A stretch of 64,000 bases of DNA from Falsiroseomonas bella (GTDB taxonomy: Bacteria > Pseudomonadota > Alphaproteobacteria > Acetobacterales > Acetobacteraceae). The notes under the pieces are model-generated. The model was not told where the DNA came from. It saw nothing but the letters and a program-made list of their open reading frames with translations, and searched no databases. Within the stretch, counting starts at the first letter, position 1; each line of letters opens with the position of its first letter. The translations under genes were made by a program, and so were the position numbers. Below, piece by piece: positions 39,701-46,982 of the stretch. The DNA lies in NCBI RefSeq assembly GCF_003173615.1, contig NZ_QGNA01000001.1:372001-436000 (forward strand), in the 5' to 3' direction.

Positions 39701-42700
39701 CAGCGCATCGGTGGTGAGCGCGATGTGCCCCGACGGCGCCACCAGCGCCCCGGCGCCGGCGCCGGCGCCGCCGCCGATCGTCACCGCATTCGCCGTCACG
39801 GCGATGCCGCCGCCCATGGGCACGGCGAGCGGCGCGCGGATCGTGACCGCGCCACCGCCGGGCAGCGTGGAGGTCGCGCCGAGCGTCACCTCGCCGCCGC
39901 GCCCGCCGCTGCGCTCGGCCGTGATGGCGGCGCCGGGCGCCACGTCGATCGCCGCGGCGGAGGCCGCGCCGCTGCGCTGCGCACCGTCGCTCGATTGCAG
40001 CAGGACGATGCCGGCCACCGCCGGCGCACCGCCGCCGCCCGCCTGCCCCGCCGCGATCGTCCCGGTGACCGCGATGGCCCCCTCAGCCGCGATGCGCAGC
40101 TCCGCCAGTGTGCCGTCGGGCGCGCCGGCCGGCGCCTGGCCCGCCCGCACGGGGCCGGCCAGGGCGAGCGCGATGGCATTGTTCACGCCGAGGCTGCCGG
40201 CGGCGCTGACCGAGCCCAGCGCATCGAGGCGATTGGCGCCGCCGAGCTCGATGGCCGCCCCCGCCGCGCTCGTCGCCGCATCGAGGCGCAGCGCGTCCAG
40301 CGTGCCGCCCGCCTGCACGATGCCCTCGGCGCCGGCCAGGGTCAGGTTGCGCGCCGCCACCACGCTGCCGGCGGTCTGCCGGATCACGCCGCCACTCGCG
40401 GCGATGCTGATATCCCCGTCGCTGCCGGCCGAGCTGCGCGCCCGCACGGTGCCGCTCAGCGTCACGCCGCCCGGCGCGACGAGGGCGATCTCCCCGCCGG
40501 TGACGCCCGCGGTGCCGGTGGCGATCACGCCATCCGCGGTCAGCGCGCCGGAGGCGAGTTCAAGCCTCAGCGCCCCATCGGTCAGCAGCGCCGCCCGCAG
40601 CCCGCCCGTCACGGCCAGCGGGCCGGCGGCGCGGAGGTCGAAGGCGCCGCGCACCGTCAGGTCGCCGATGGCCGCAATCGCCGCCGGCGTCGTCCCGCCG
40701 AGCGACAGGGAGCCGACCGCGCCCGCCAGCAGCCCGGCGGAGATCACCCCATCGCCGCCGACCGCACCCGTCGTGGCGAGTTCCAGCGTGCCGGGCGTGG
40801 CGATGCCGCCGGCCAGGGCCATGCCCCCGGCGCCGGCGCGCAGCGAGACGGCCGCGCCGCCGATCGAGCCGCCGGCTCCCAGGGTCAGCGTTCCGCCCGC
40901 CCGCAGCGTGGCCGTGCCGGTCGCGCCGATGGCGTCCTGCGCCGTCAGCGCGCCGGCGGTCACGAGCGTGAGGTCGCCGGCGGTCGCCGTGAGCGGGCCG
41001 AGGCTGGCGATCGCGTTGGATGCGTTGTCGAGCCGGATGCTCCCGGCCTCCGCCCTGAGCATGCCGCCCGAGAGGCCGAGGGCCGCGTCCTGCGTCACCG
41101 CGCCGGTGGCGCGCAGATCGAGATCGACGCCGGACAGCGACAGGGCGCCGGCGAGACGGGCGCTGCCCGCCAGCGTCGTCGGCGCGCCGCCGGACAAGGT
41201 TGCCGCCCCCAGCCGCAGCGTCCCCGCCTGCACGCCCGCGAGGTCCGGCAAGGCGAGGCCGGAGGCGGCGCCCGCGCCGAAGGACAGCGCGCGGCCCGCA
41301 TTGGGGCTGATCTCGACAGCGGGTGCCTGGATCGCTCCCGCTGCGCTCGGCAGGGCCATGCCGTTCGCCACCAGCGTCACGCGCTCCGCCGCCTGCGCCG
41401 TGCCGCCGGGACCGAAGGCGACCTGCCCCGCATCGCCGAAGGCGCGGAGCAGGACCGAGCCCGCGGTGGAGGCGATCGCGGCATTGACCTGCACCTGCCC
41501 CGTCGCGGTCGCCCCCGGGATGGCGGGATCGGAGGCAAGCAGGATCACGTCGCCCTGCAGGGTGATCGCCTGATTGACCACCACGCTGTTGCCGGCCGCG
41601 AGCGTGAGGGAATTGGCATTGGCCGAGAAGCCGAATGCCTCGGAGACGGTCAGGTCGTTCCCCGCCTCGAGCCGCACATTGCCGCCGCCGAGCAGCGCCG
41701 TGACGGTGCTGGCCAGCAGGTAGCCGTCGTCGCCGCCGCCCGGCGCGGCATCGCCGGCGCCGACCTGCGGCGACGTGGGACTGGTCGGCTGCTCGACATT
41801 CGGCGGATCGGGAATGGCGCCGACGATGTGCAGGTTGAGCGGATCGAGCAGCAGCGTCCCCGCCTTCCCGGCCGGCGCCAGCGCGTCCACCCCGCCGGTG
41901 ATCGCCAGGCCGCGATCGGCCGAGACCTCCACCTGCCCGCCATCGCCGCCCTTCGGGCCGCCGCGCGCGCTGACCTTGCCGGCCATGGCGACGGCCTGGC
42001 GGCCGATGAAGGCGATCCGGCCGCCATTGCCGGCCTGCGTCGCATCGGCGCGCACCTCGGCGCCTTCGGCCACGCGCACACGCGCTGCCGCATCCGCGGG
42101 CACGCCGCCGCCCTGCGCACGGGCACGCGCCGCCGTGGTGCCGATCGCGACCGTGCCGCCGCCCGCCACGCCGGAGGCGGAGACACGCGCGGAGGGGGCG
42201 AGTTCGACATCGCCGCTCGCCCGCGCCACCACGGTGCCGCCGCGCTCGCCCGGGCGCGCGCCCTCCGCGGCGACCGTGCCGTGGATGCGGATGCCGCCGC
42301 CGACGCCGGCGATCTCGATGCTGCCGGTGCGGCTGCCACTGCTGTCGGCGCGGATCGTGCCGCCGGCCGAGACGAGCTGCTGCACAACGCCATCGGCCGC
42401 GCGCGCCGTCATCAGCACGGTGCCGCCCTCGGCGACCACCACGCCGGTGTTGGTCACCAACGCCTGCGCCGGCTGGCCATCGGCGCCGCGGGGCGCGGTC
42501 CGCACCTGGCCCGTCACGTCGAAGGCGACCAGCCCGTCGCCATGCAGGTCGAGCGTGTGCGTCTCCGCGCCGGCCAGCACCACGGTGCCGAGGCGGGCGC
42601 GGATCGTGCCGGAATTCGCCACGCCGGGCGCGACCAGCGCCGCCAGACCGGCTTCGCGCACCGTGATCTCGCCGCGGTTCTCGACGCGGGCGCCGGGCTG

Positions 42701-43234
42701 CCCCGGACGGTCGAAGCGCAGCCTGCCCGCCATGAAGGCGGCATTGGTGGTGTCGGCGGTGGAGGCGACGAAGCTCTGCGCCTCCACCTGTGCGCCGCGA
42801 TGGAACAGCACGCCGGCGCCGTTGATCACCACGACGCCGCCATTGGCCTGGATGCGCCCGGCGATCTCCGAAGGCCGCGGCGTGGTGACGCGGTTCAGCG
42901 TCATCGAGGAGGCGCCGGGCTGCTGGAAGCGCACCGTGTGGTCGCGCCCGACATCGAAGGTCCGCCAGTCTATGGCGGCGCGGTCGGTGGACTGGGTGAT
43001 GGTGGTGGCGTTGCCCTGGCGGGCGATGCTGGCCTGCCCCGCCACCACGGCGCCGCCCTGCGGGCCGGCATTGGGCGCCGGCTGCGCCGCGGCGGGGATC
43101 GCGAAGCCGATCGCGAAGCCGGCCTGCAGCGCGGTGCTGGCCAGCAGCGCGCGGCGGCGCAGCCGCACCACCGCGCCCCCCGTCTGCCCCGCCTGCGTCC
43201 TGCTCCGCCTCCGCGGCCGCATTCCCGCCCCCAT
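33719..43234 (-). CDS. Giant filamentous haemagglutinin-like exoprotein (TpsA of a two-partner system)
   Basis: A 3171-residue protein. Extended N-terminal signal peptide (Arg-rich, cleaved near AIPAAAQ about residue 51), then the TPS domain (about 52-300) with GNATTITQSTDRAAIDWRTF, FQQPGASSMTLNRVT and ANGGVVVINGAGVLF, which is recognised by the TpsB pore. The remainder is Ala/Gly/Thr/Leu-rich short repeats of a beta-helix, with one 146-residue block nearly exactly duplicated. The C-terminus ends with a short non-repetitive region holding two Cys (INECPVGAVNCVLL). No toxin (CdiA-like) domain is visible, so a surface adhesin or filament is most likely. ATG 43234 overlaps the TpsB stop (TGATG); its stop overlaps the CHAT start. 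Confidence 0.93.
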   Translation of the reverse strand: MGAGMRPRRRSRTQAGQTGGAVVRLRRRALLASTALQAGFAIGFAIPAAAQPAPNAGPQGGAVVAGQASIARQGNATTITQSTDRAAIDWRTFDVGRDHTVRFQQPGASSMTLNRVTTPRPSEIAGRIQANGGVVVINGAGVLFHRGAQVEAQSFVASTADTTNAAFMAGRLRFDRPGQPGARVENRGEITVREAGLAALVAPGVANSGTIRARLGTVVLAGAETHTLDLHGDGLVAFDVTGQVRTAPRGADGQPAQALVTNTGVVVAEGGTVLMTARAADGVVQQLVSAGGTIRADSSGSRTGSIEIAGVGGGIRIHGTVAAEGARPGERGGTVVARASGDVELAPSARVSASGVAGGGTVAIGTTAARARAQGGGVPADAAARVRVAEGAEVRADATQAGNGGRIAFIGRQAVAMAGKVSARGGPKGGDGGQVEVSADRGLAITGGVDALAPAGKAGTLLLDPLNLHIVGAIPDPPNVEQPTSPTSPQVGAGDAAPGGGDDGYLLASTVTALLGGGNVRLEAGNDLTVSEAFGFSANANSLTLAAGNSVVVNQAITLQGDVILLASDPAIPGATATGQVQVNAAIASTAGSVLLRAFGDAGQVAFGPGGTAQAAERVTLVANGMALPSAAGAIQAPAVEISPNAGRALSFGAGAASGLALPDLAGVQAGTLRLGAATLSGGAPTTLAGSARLAGALSLSGVDLDLRATGAVTQDAALGLSGGMLRAEAGSIRLDNASNAIASLGPLTATAGDLTLVTAGALTAQDAIGATGTATLRAGGTLTLGAGGSIGGAAVSLRAGAGGMALAGGIATPGTLELATTGAVGGDGVISAGLLAGAVGSLSLGGTTPAAIAAIGDLTVRGAFDLRAAGPLAVTGGLRAALLTDGALRLELASGALTADGVIATGTAGVTGGEIALVAPGGVTLSGTVRARSSAGSDGDISIAASGGVIRQTAGSVVAARNLTLAGAEGIVQAGGTLDALRLDAATSAAGAAIELGGANRLDALGSVSAAGSLGVNNAIALALAGPVRAGQAPAGAPDGTLAELRIAAEGAIAVTGTIAAGQAGGGGAPAVAGIVLLQSSDGAQRSGAASAAAIDVAPGAAITAERSGGRGGEVTLGATSTLPGGGAVTIRAPLAVPMGGGIAVTANAVTIGGGAGAGAGALVAPSGHIALTTDALVLEGMPAAGANLVASGGTITIAQRSAAVGVSLGGAAPGLALDADALTRIVGDTLQVGRADGGAVTINGAAALPSVETLRLLSGGDLSATVGGTLQVNRLTAAIGGTIALDTPGGPHQVGTIGALSAGGSLAFRGQGDLVVDGAVQGGPSVALATGPGGSLTLQGGGSVTAAAAGVLTLQADQVALGGPVSTPGGHIEILPATSGRTMTLGGTGGLSLQQGDLDRLSAATLLLGGREADTAQAGDLSVAAAVDLSGRVDRLRLRLQGVAADAGGGTGIRVGRLGNTAAGSAPDVAGLSLLGTGNAIGAVDAFRSGGGFALQSAVPLSLIGPIEAAGALAVTGTGTGANALRVTGSIASGTSGGAASGTAGPLTLETTQGGLVVAGGSVLRSRNGGLTIHGASSGTGGLTTIAAGANVSSASQATIRGDAGLFIAGTVSGPGGVQLRATAPGTGPAFTLAATGSVTSPAGDIGLSIGGIGSATLDGTLAATNGRLVLDGGVVSGRGPVRVETVTGSARALSLTGTANRIGALEALGTSTGGITVSSLDPLTVRGVVQAAGPVTLSAAALTVASGALLSAPGSAMSLTANTIQADGRVEAASLTGRATGGPARFAHAANAVATLGDFSAGTSFLYRGAAALTVAGTVVAPAGVTIATTAAGADALRLSGSATAASGPVSLEVPNGRLRLTGNATAGTAMTLLAGQLSQEAGLARGASLQATIGGAATQAAGATLRSTATDAALTAASFDLAGTLDAARDLRLTATGGDGVLSATTTAGQDAIIAVTGGGFALSGALAAGRDVSATASGDVGVAAALTAGTGTATLVATSGALTLSNDVTAASAVTLQAGAGIAQALGTVQGASVEATAGGAATQAAGATMVATATDIAVTAASFDLAGTLDAARDLRLTATGGDGVLSATTTAGQDAIIAVTGGGFALSGTLAVGRDVSATASGDVGVAAALTAGTGTATLVATSGALTLSNDVTAAGAVTLQAGAGIAQTVGTVQGASIEATAGAAATQAGGATLRSTATDIAITAVSFDLAGTLDAARDVMLTATSGGARLAGIVTADRSIAVEAADGIVQTGSMDAGWTMSLTAQDGDIEIAGSLATGGSPFHLLDIAATRGSIRLTGDIDAGFNAAVMTAGTDIVQSAGSVVGHSVSLKADGAVTQTAGLLHATGVASPASTFLGIEAARFDLAGTLEAASGISAVALSGPGVISGTVTAGGNLSADAVAGTLTLSGTLSSLNQGIFAGAAGITQSGSVTAVDSLSFVATSGSVTIGGTVRSGDVFLGAGGDIRVTGEVRASGELSLQAAGAIEAPGLLVADRLFGSAGGGATMTGDNLIAELGGFRAGGDLTLRNAQPLTVLGAATAGGTIGIETRGALTFATIFGDVALDAPAIRLDAGAILQSSGILRTGALDARATGDILLALPTNRIPLLTARAGGDLTLVTETALTLNGPVTAGGALSLTASDTITVPAGIQASAGTTMTLSGAALDLSGEISAQDLGFDATSGDIAQRAGSIAWTGTAAMNAPGALSQSGGALLGGPDALLTGSAGGAIDLAAGGNRLPRLGPLDAGQQITVASLGDTTVVGALAAAGGPLTLATEGSLTIQPVSLTATAATLTAGGDIAQQAGGSLAVPGAVAVTATGNAALDGSVTGATITVTTGLATSQQASGSMIATGPLTVTAGTDIALDGVVIGNPVTLNAGRNLSQAVTGRLTTTTLTLGIGGDAGFAGGITADLLTGTIGGALLADGPEMRIGLLRDIAAGRSLILVNDQALQVEGSIAAPSLIVYAAGPLTIGNVALNTSGVPYVEPPPGPLAISRLPEPIPGTPGAVFGTGAPRLDVGTLTVTPLGTPNATLALRLPESGGALTISDILQAPTTDVTFDLGTGGNATGRINVRNLTVLGVGGTAVLEGTVRGLEGTAAASVSVIGPQVEPDYQINECPVGAVNCVLLIVQIPVVTDPLKELGVTTTPDDQDDMDIYVPNVAERDF
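36563..37570 (-). repeat. 438-bp tandem repeat inside the TpsA gene
   Basis: Matching anchors (for example CGCCGCATCC at 36563, 37001 and 37439, and GAACGCCGTC at 36961 and 37399) give a constant period of 438 bp, or 146 codons. About 2.3 copies are present; the two full ones differ at few positions, the third fades out near 37570. In protein the unit includes FDLAGTLDAARDLRL and SGALTLSNDVTA. The frame is kept, so copy number can change without breaking the gene. Confidence 0.85.
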
Positions 43235-44961
43235 CAGAAGCGCGTCACGACGCGCCAGTAGGCCGCATCCTGCGACAGTGGCTCCACCCCCGGCAGGTTG
43301 CCCTGCGGGTAGCGGTTGAACCGGGTCACACCCTCGAACTGGATCTCGGTGCGCCGGTCCACCAGGAACCGCACCCCGGCCCCGGCCGAGGACAGCCGCC
43401 TGTCGGGCTGGTCCGGCTGGTTCTCGAAGCTCTGGCCCCAGTCATAGAACATGTAGAACTGCGCCGCGACCTCGGTGCTGCGGCCGAAGAGATCCACGTT
43501 CCACGCATCGTCCAGCCGCAGCTCGACCGAGGTGGACAACGCCTTGTCGCCGGTCACCTCGCCCGCATAGTAGCCGCGGTTGAGCCGCAGGCCGCCGAGG
43601 TAGAACTTCTCGATCGGCGGCAGCACGTCGGGCGACCACTGGAAGGCGACCAAGCCGAACAGCCCCACCACGGCGCCGTCCCAGGGGGTGAACAGCGACT
43701 GCGTGCGGGTGACCTCGCCGGCCACCTTGAAGAAATCCACCACCTGCCCGGAGCGGCCTGCCAGCGCCGCGCCGTTGGAACTCGCCCCGAGCCCCGACAG
43801 GCCCTGACTGAAGCGGATATTGGCGCTGTTCAGCGCCGGGAAGGCATCGCCCAGCAGCACGTCCTGCGAGGCCCATTCGCCGCCCGCGCGCAGCACGCGC
43901 AGGCTGTCGTAGCTGGCACGCGCGTCGCCGCCGCCCTGGACGCCCAGGCGGATCTCGTTCTCCAGCGCCTCCAGCCCGGCGAAGAGCGTCGCCACCTGGC
44001 TGCGCCGGCGGACCAGCGGATAGATCAGCGAGCCGCTGACGAGGGAGGTGGTGCCCTCGTAGCCGATGGCGCGCAGCTCGCCGGTCGGGTTCGAGTTGCC
44101 CGCGCCGCCCTGCAGCCGGAAGCGCAGCCCGGAGCCGCCGACGAAGGTCTCGAAGGCGACCTGCCCGAAGGTCTGGGTGTCGTTGAAGCTGCGGAAGAGG
44201 ATGATGTCGGTGCGTTCGCCATACTGCGTGAAGCTGTTCAGGCTGAGCGCAGCGACCGCCTGTTCCGGGCCGACCAGCTGGTAGCCGCGGTTGTCCGCCG
44301 CGAGCAGCGCCGACCAGGGCGTGCGCGAGAGCTGCGCGATGAGCTGCAGCTCCCCCGGATCGCCGCCCGGCACCGGGCGCAGCACGGAGCGGATGGTGAC
44401 GCCCGGCACTTCCTGCGCCAGCAGCAATTGCCGCTCCAGCAGCGCCTGGTCGAGCGGCCCGGTCGTGACGAGCCGCTGCAGGAACAGCAGCACCTGGGTC
44501 GCCGCCGGGCCGATGTCGCCATCCAGCAGCACCTGGCTGATCCGCCCCTCGGCGACCAGGAAGCGCAGCCTGCCACCGGCCTCGACCTCGGCCGAGACGC
44601 CGGTCAGCACGTAGCCGTCCTCCCGGTAGCGCCGCAGCAGCGCGAGCCGCGCCTGCTCGATGCGCGCGAGCGGCACGGCGGGGCCGGTCAGCGGCGGCAG
44701 CAGGCGCTCGAGTTCCGAGACGGGGTACGCGGTGGCGCCCTCGATGCGGACCGTCGCGATCGGGACCGCCATGTCGGGCATCGGCGTTTCCGCCGGGGCG
44801 GGCACCTCGGGCCCCGCCGGGCCGAGTTCCGGCGCGCTGCGCGGCAGGATGCGCGGGATCGGAGAGCCCTGCGGCACCGGTCCGATCTGCTGGGCGGCCG
44901 AAGGCGGCGGCAGCGTCAGGAGCGGCAGCACCAGCAAGGCTGTGCGCCTCAGCCCCCTCAT
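43234..44961 (-). CDS. ShlB/FhaC/HecB-type outer-membrane transporter (TpsB)
   Basis: A 575-residue Omp85-superfamily pore. Signal peptide (MRGLRRTALLVLPLL, cleavage near SAAQ), a Pro-rich linker, two POTRA domains (IATVRIEGATAYPVSELERLL and RISQVLLDGDIGPAATQVLLF), then a 16-strand barrel; the conserved loop-6 motif appears as LRLNRGYYAGEV, and the protein ends in a terminal Phe (VVTRF) as outer-membrane proteins do. It exports the TpsA encoded directly downstream with a one-base overlap. It is the first gene of the minus-strand unit; the start faces the divergent gap at 44962-45260. Confidence 0.94.
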   Translation of the reverse strand: MRGLRRTALLVLPLLTLPPPSAAQQIGPVPQGSPIPRILPRSAPELGPAGPEVPAPAETPMPDMAVPIATVRIEGATAYPVSELERLLPPLTGPAVPLARIEQARLALLRRYREDGYVLTGVSAEVEAGGRLRFLVAEGRISQVLLDGDIGPAATQVLLFLQRLVTTGPLDQALLERQLLLAQEVPGVTIRSVLRPVPGGDPGELQLIAQLSRTPWSALLAADNRGYQLVGPEQAVAALSLNSFTQYGERTDIILFRSFNDTQTFGQVAFETFVGGSGLRFRLQGGAGNSNPTGELRAIGYEGTTSLVSGSLIYPLVRRRSQVATLFAGLEALENEIRLGVQGGGDARASYDSLRVLRAGGEWASQDVLLGDAFPALNSANIRFSQGLSGLGASSNGAALAGRSGQVVDFFKVAGEVTRTQSLFTPWDGAVVGLFGLVAFQWSPDVLPPIEKFYLGGLRLNRGYYAGEVTGDKALSTSVELRLDDAWNVDLFGRSTEVAAQFYMFYDWGQSFENQPDQPDRRLSSAGAGVRFLVDRRTEIQFEGVTRFNRYPQGNLPGVEPLSQDAAYWRVVTRF

Positions 44962-45260
44962 CGCAAGAAGATCCCCCGCGCTCGCTGGTTGCCTAGCTAG
45001 ATGAACGCCGCCTGACGTATCAAGAGGCGTCTCAACTTTTCAGTACAGTGTGCACGTCTGGCATGCCGCGTCGGGCGACGATAGACTGCATCCGAATTAA
45101 TCAGTGCTCCGGCTCGGGGGGACAGGGCAGGCCGATGCCGCTTGCGTTGCCACGTTACGCGAAGGCCTTGCCGGCTGCCCGGCAAGAAGCGGGCGAAGGC
45201 CGTGCATCGCCGGCCCGTCCCGACGGCGCGGCCGCGCGGCTGCCCTAGGCGAAGGCAGCC
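44962..45260. promoter_or_regulatory. Divergent control region between tpsB-type gene and the FHA/PP2C operon
   Basis: This 299-bp gap separates the kinase/exoprotein unit from the FHA/phosphatase unit and must carry both promoters. The segment 45015-45110 is much AT-richer than its surroundings (AACTTTTCAGTACAG, CCGAATTAATCAG), as expected for promoters or regulator sites. Small open frames here have no protein character. No confident -35/-10 pair was fixed. Confidence 0.5.
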
Positions 45261-45845
45261 ATGCCGGCAGCGGTTTCCGACAGGCTCGACGGCGACCTGG
45301 CAGCGCTTCTGGATCGCATCACCGCCGGTGACGCGGCGCGTGCGGTCCTGGCGGGCACCGCCCATGTGACCGAGGCGATGGACCGGCTCGAGGCCGAAGG
45401 CTTCCTGCTGGAGGCGGCGCAGCTCGCGGCGCACGCCCTGCCCAGGCGCGAAGCGGTGTGGTGGGCCTGCATGTGCGCGCGCCACACCGCCCCGGCCGGG
45501 GCGGAGGAGCTCGCCGCGCTGCGCGACGCCGCCGAGACCTGGGTGCGCCGCCAGACCGATTCGGCACGGCACGCCGCCTTCGAGCTGGCGCAGGCACAGG
45601 GCCTCGACTCGCCCGAGGCCTGGGCGGCGATGGGGGCCTTCTGGGCCGGCGATTCCATCGCCCCGCCCGCGGTGCCCAAGGTGTCGCCGGCACCGCACCT
45701 GACCGGCACGGCCGTCGCGGGTGCGATCAACCTGGCGGCGGTGCGCGACGACCCGCTCCGGCGCGATGCGCGGCTCGCGCGGTTCCTGGACTCGGCGCGC
45801 GACATCGCCGCGGGCGGCGCCGGCCGCCTGCCACCCGAAGGATAG
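45261..45845 (+). CDS. Uncharacterised 194-residue protein (resembles DUF6931)
   Basis: A soluble, mainly helical protein without signal peptide or membrane helix. Recognisable pieces are LPRREAVWWACMCAR, with a Trp-Trp-x-Cys-x-Cys cluster near residues 67-71, and a helical middle AAFELAQAQGLDSPEAWAAMGAFWAGDSIAPP. The N-terminal part (ALLDRITAGDAARAVL) and the EAVWW motif recall the DUF6931 family, which is often found with FHA and phosphatase genes; that match is from memory and needs a profile search. GAAGG lies 5 bases before the ATG. It opens the plus-strand operon; the FHA gene follows after 33 bases. Confidence 0.7.
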   Translation: MPAAVSDRLDGDLAALLDRITAGDAARAVLAGTAHVTEAMDRLEAEGFLLEAAQLAAHALPRREAVWWACMCARHTAPAGAEELAALRDAAETWVRRQTDSARHAAFELAQAQGLDSPEAWAAMGAFWAGDSIAPPAVPKVSPAPHLTGTAVAGAINLAAVRDDPLRRDARLARFLDSARDIAAGGAGRLPPEG

Positions 45846-45878
45846 CCCCGTGATGGCACCGCCCGACGCGCCGCCGCG

Positions 45879-46817
45879 ATGCGCCTGACCCTCTCCGCCC
45901 TGCGCGGCCCCGGCCCCCTTGTGCCCGAATCCCGCGAGATCGACGGCGGCGAGGTCTCGCTCGGCCGCGCGCCCGGCAATTCCTGGGTGCTGCCTGATCC
46001 GGACCGGCACCTCTCCAAGCGGCATTGCGTGATCGCCTTCCAGGACGGCGGCTGGCGGATCTCCGACATCAGCACCAACGGCACCTTCCTCAACGACGAG
46101 GAGGAGGCGATCGGCAAGGGTGCGGTGCGCGAGCTGCGCGACGGCGACCGCATCCATCTCGGCGCCTATGAGATCGAGGTCCGCCTGCAGGGCGAGGCCG
46201 TCGCGGCCGTGTCGCAGCCCGGGCGAGGCCCGGCCGCGCAGGATGCGTCGGTCGCGGCCTTCCTGAGGGGCGCGGGCCTGCCGGATGCGCGCATCGAGGA
46301 TCCGGCCGCCACCATGGCCGCGCTCGGCGCCGCCTTCCGCGCGATGGTCGTGGGCCTGCGCGCGGTGCTCATCGCGCGCGCGGCAACCAAGGGGCAGCTG
46401 CGCCTCGAGCACACGATCATCCGCGCCCGCGGCAACAACCCGCTGAAGTTCTCGACCGACGACGACGATGCGATGGCCGCCCTGCTCGGCGCCGGGCGGC
46501 GCAGCGCGATGCGCCCTGCGGAAGCGGTGGCGGAGGTGCTGCGTGACCTGCGGGAGCATGAGGTCGCCTGGCTGGCCGCCATGCAGCCGGCCCTGCGCAC
46601 GTTGCTCGCGGAGCTCTCGCCCGACGCGCTGCCGCCCCCCGCGCAGGGCGCTTCGCGCTCGCCGCAGCAGAAGGCGCGGGCCTTCGATGCCCTCGAGGCG
46701 CGGCACGCGGCCCTGCTACAGGGCCTCTCCGAGGATTTCGACGGCATCTTCGGCAGGGCCTTCGCCCGCGCCTACGAGGCCGAGCTGCGCAAGGCCGCGC
46801 AGGCCAGGGACGCCTGA
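45879..46817 (+). CDS. FHA-domain protein of the type VI secretion-associated (TagH/Fha) kind
   Basis: A 312-residue cytosolic protein. FHA domain about residues 20-100 with the phosphothreonine-binding set: GRAPGNSWVLPD, HLSKRHCVI (Ser, Arg, His) and ISTNGTFLN (Asn-Gly-Thr). The C-terminal part contains AMVVGLRAVLIARAATKGQL and ARGNNPLKFSTDDDDA, which is the signature of the C-terminal domain of TagH/ImpI proteins of type VI secretion. No T6SS sheath, baseplate or membrane-complex gene is in the window. Its probable ligands are phosphothreonines made by the kinase at 27840-30620. The PP2C gene follows on the same strand after 165 bases. Confidence 0.92.
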   Translation: MRLTLSALRGPGPLVPESREIDGGEVSLGRAPGNSWVLPDPDRHLSKRHCVIAFQDGGWRISDISTNGTFLNDEEEAIGKGAVRELRDGDRIHLGAYEIEVRLQGEAVAAVSQPGRGPAAQDASVAAFLRGAGLPDARIEDPAATMAALGAAFRAMVVGLRAVLIARAATKGQLRLEHTIIRARGNNPLKFSTDDDDAMAALLGAGRRSAMRPAEAVAEVLRDLREHEVAWLAAMQPALRTLLAELSPDALPPPAQGASRSPQQKARAFDALEARHAALLQGLSEDFDGIFGRAFARAYEAELRKAAQARDA

Positions 46818-46982
46818 GGCGAGGGAGGATCGGCTTACCGACGCCGGGCGATGCTGATACGGTCCTTGCCTGACCCGGAGGCCACCGGATGACGGCAGGA
46901 CGACGCCCCGACATGGGCCATTGCGCGTGAACGGGCCGCATCGCGCGATCCCGCGGCACCGCCGCATCCCGGGCGATGCGCG

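Noticed and set aside
33719-43234. Contact-dependent inhibition (CdiA) toxin system
   Set aside because: No toxin-like C-terminal domain after a VENN-type motif and no small immunity gene after the exoprotein; the next gene is the CHAT lipoprotein.
39725-43261. A 1178-codon open frame on the plus strand opposite the exoprotein gene, and similar long frames at 36182-39442 and 34350-36938
   Set aside because: They are low-complexity Arg/His/Ala or Ser/Pro/Ala translations opposite a real beta-helix protein; high GC keeps the complementary frames open.
45142-45369. Small open frames in the divergent region and over the start of the 194-residue gene
   Set aside because: Arg/Pro-rich shadow translations of a GC-rich leader; the frame from 45261 has a ribosome site.
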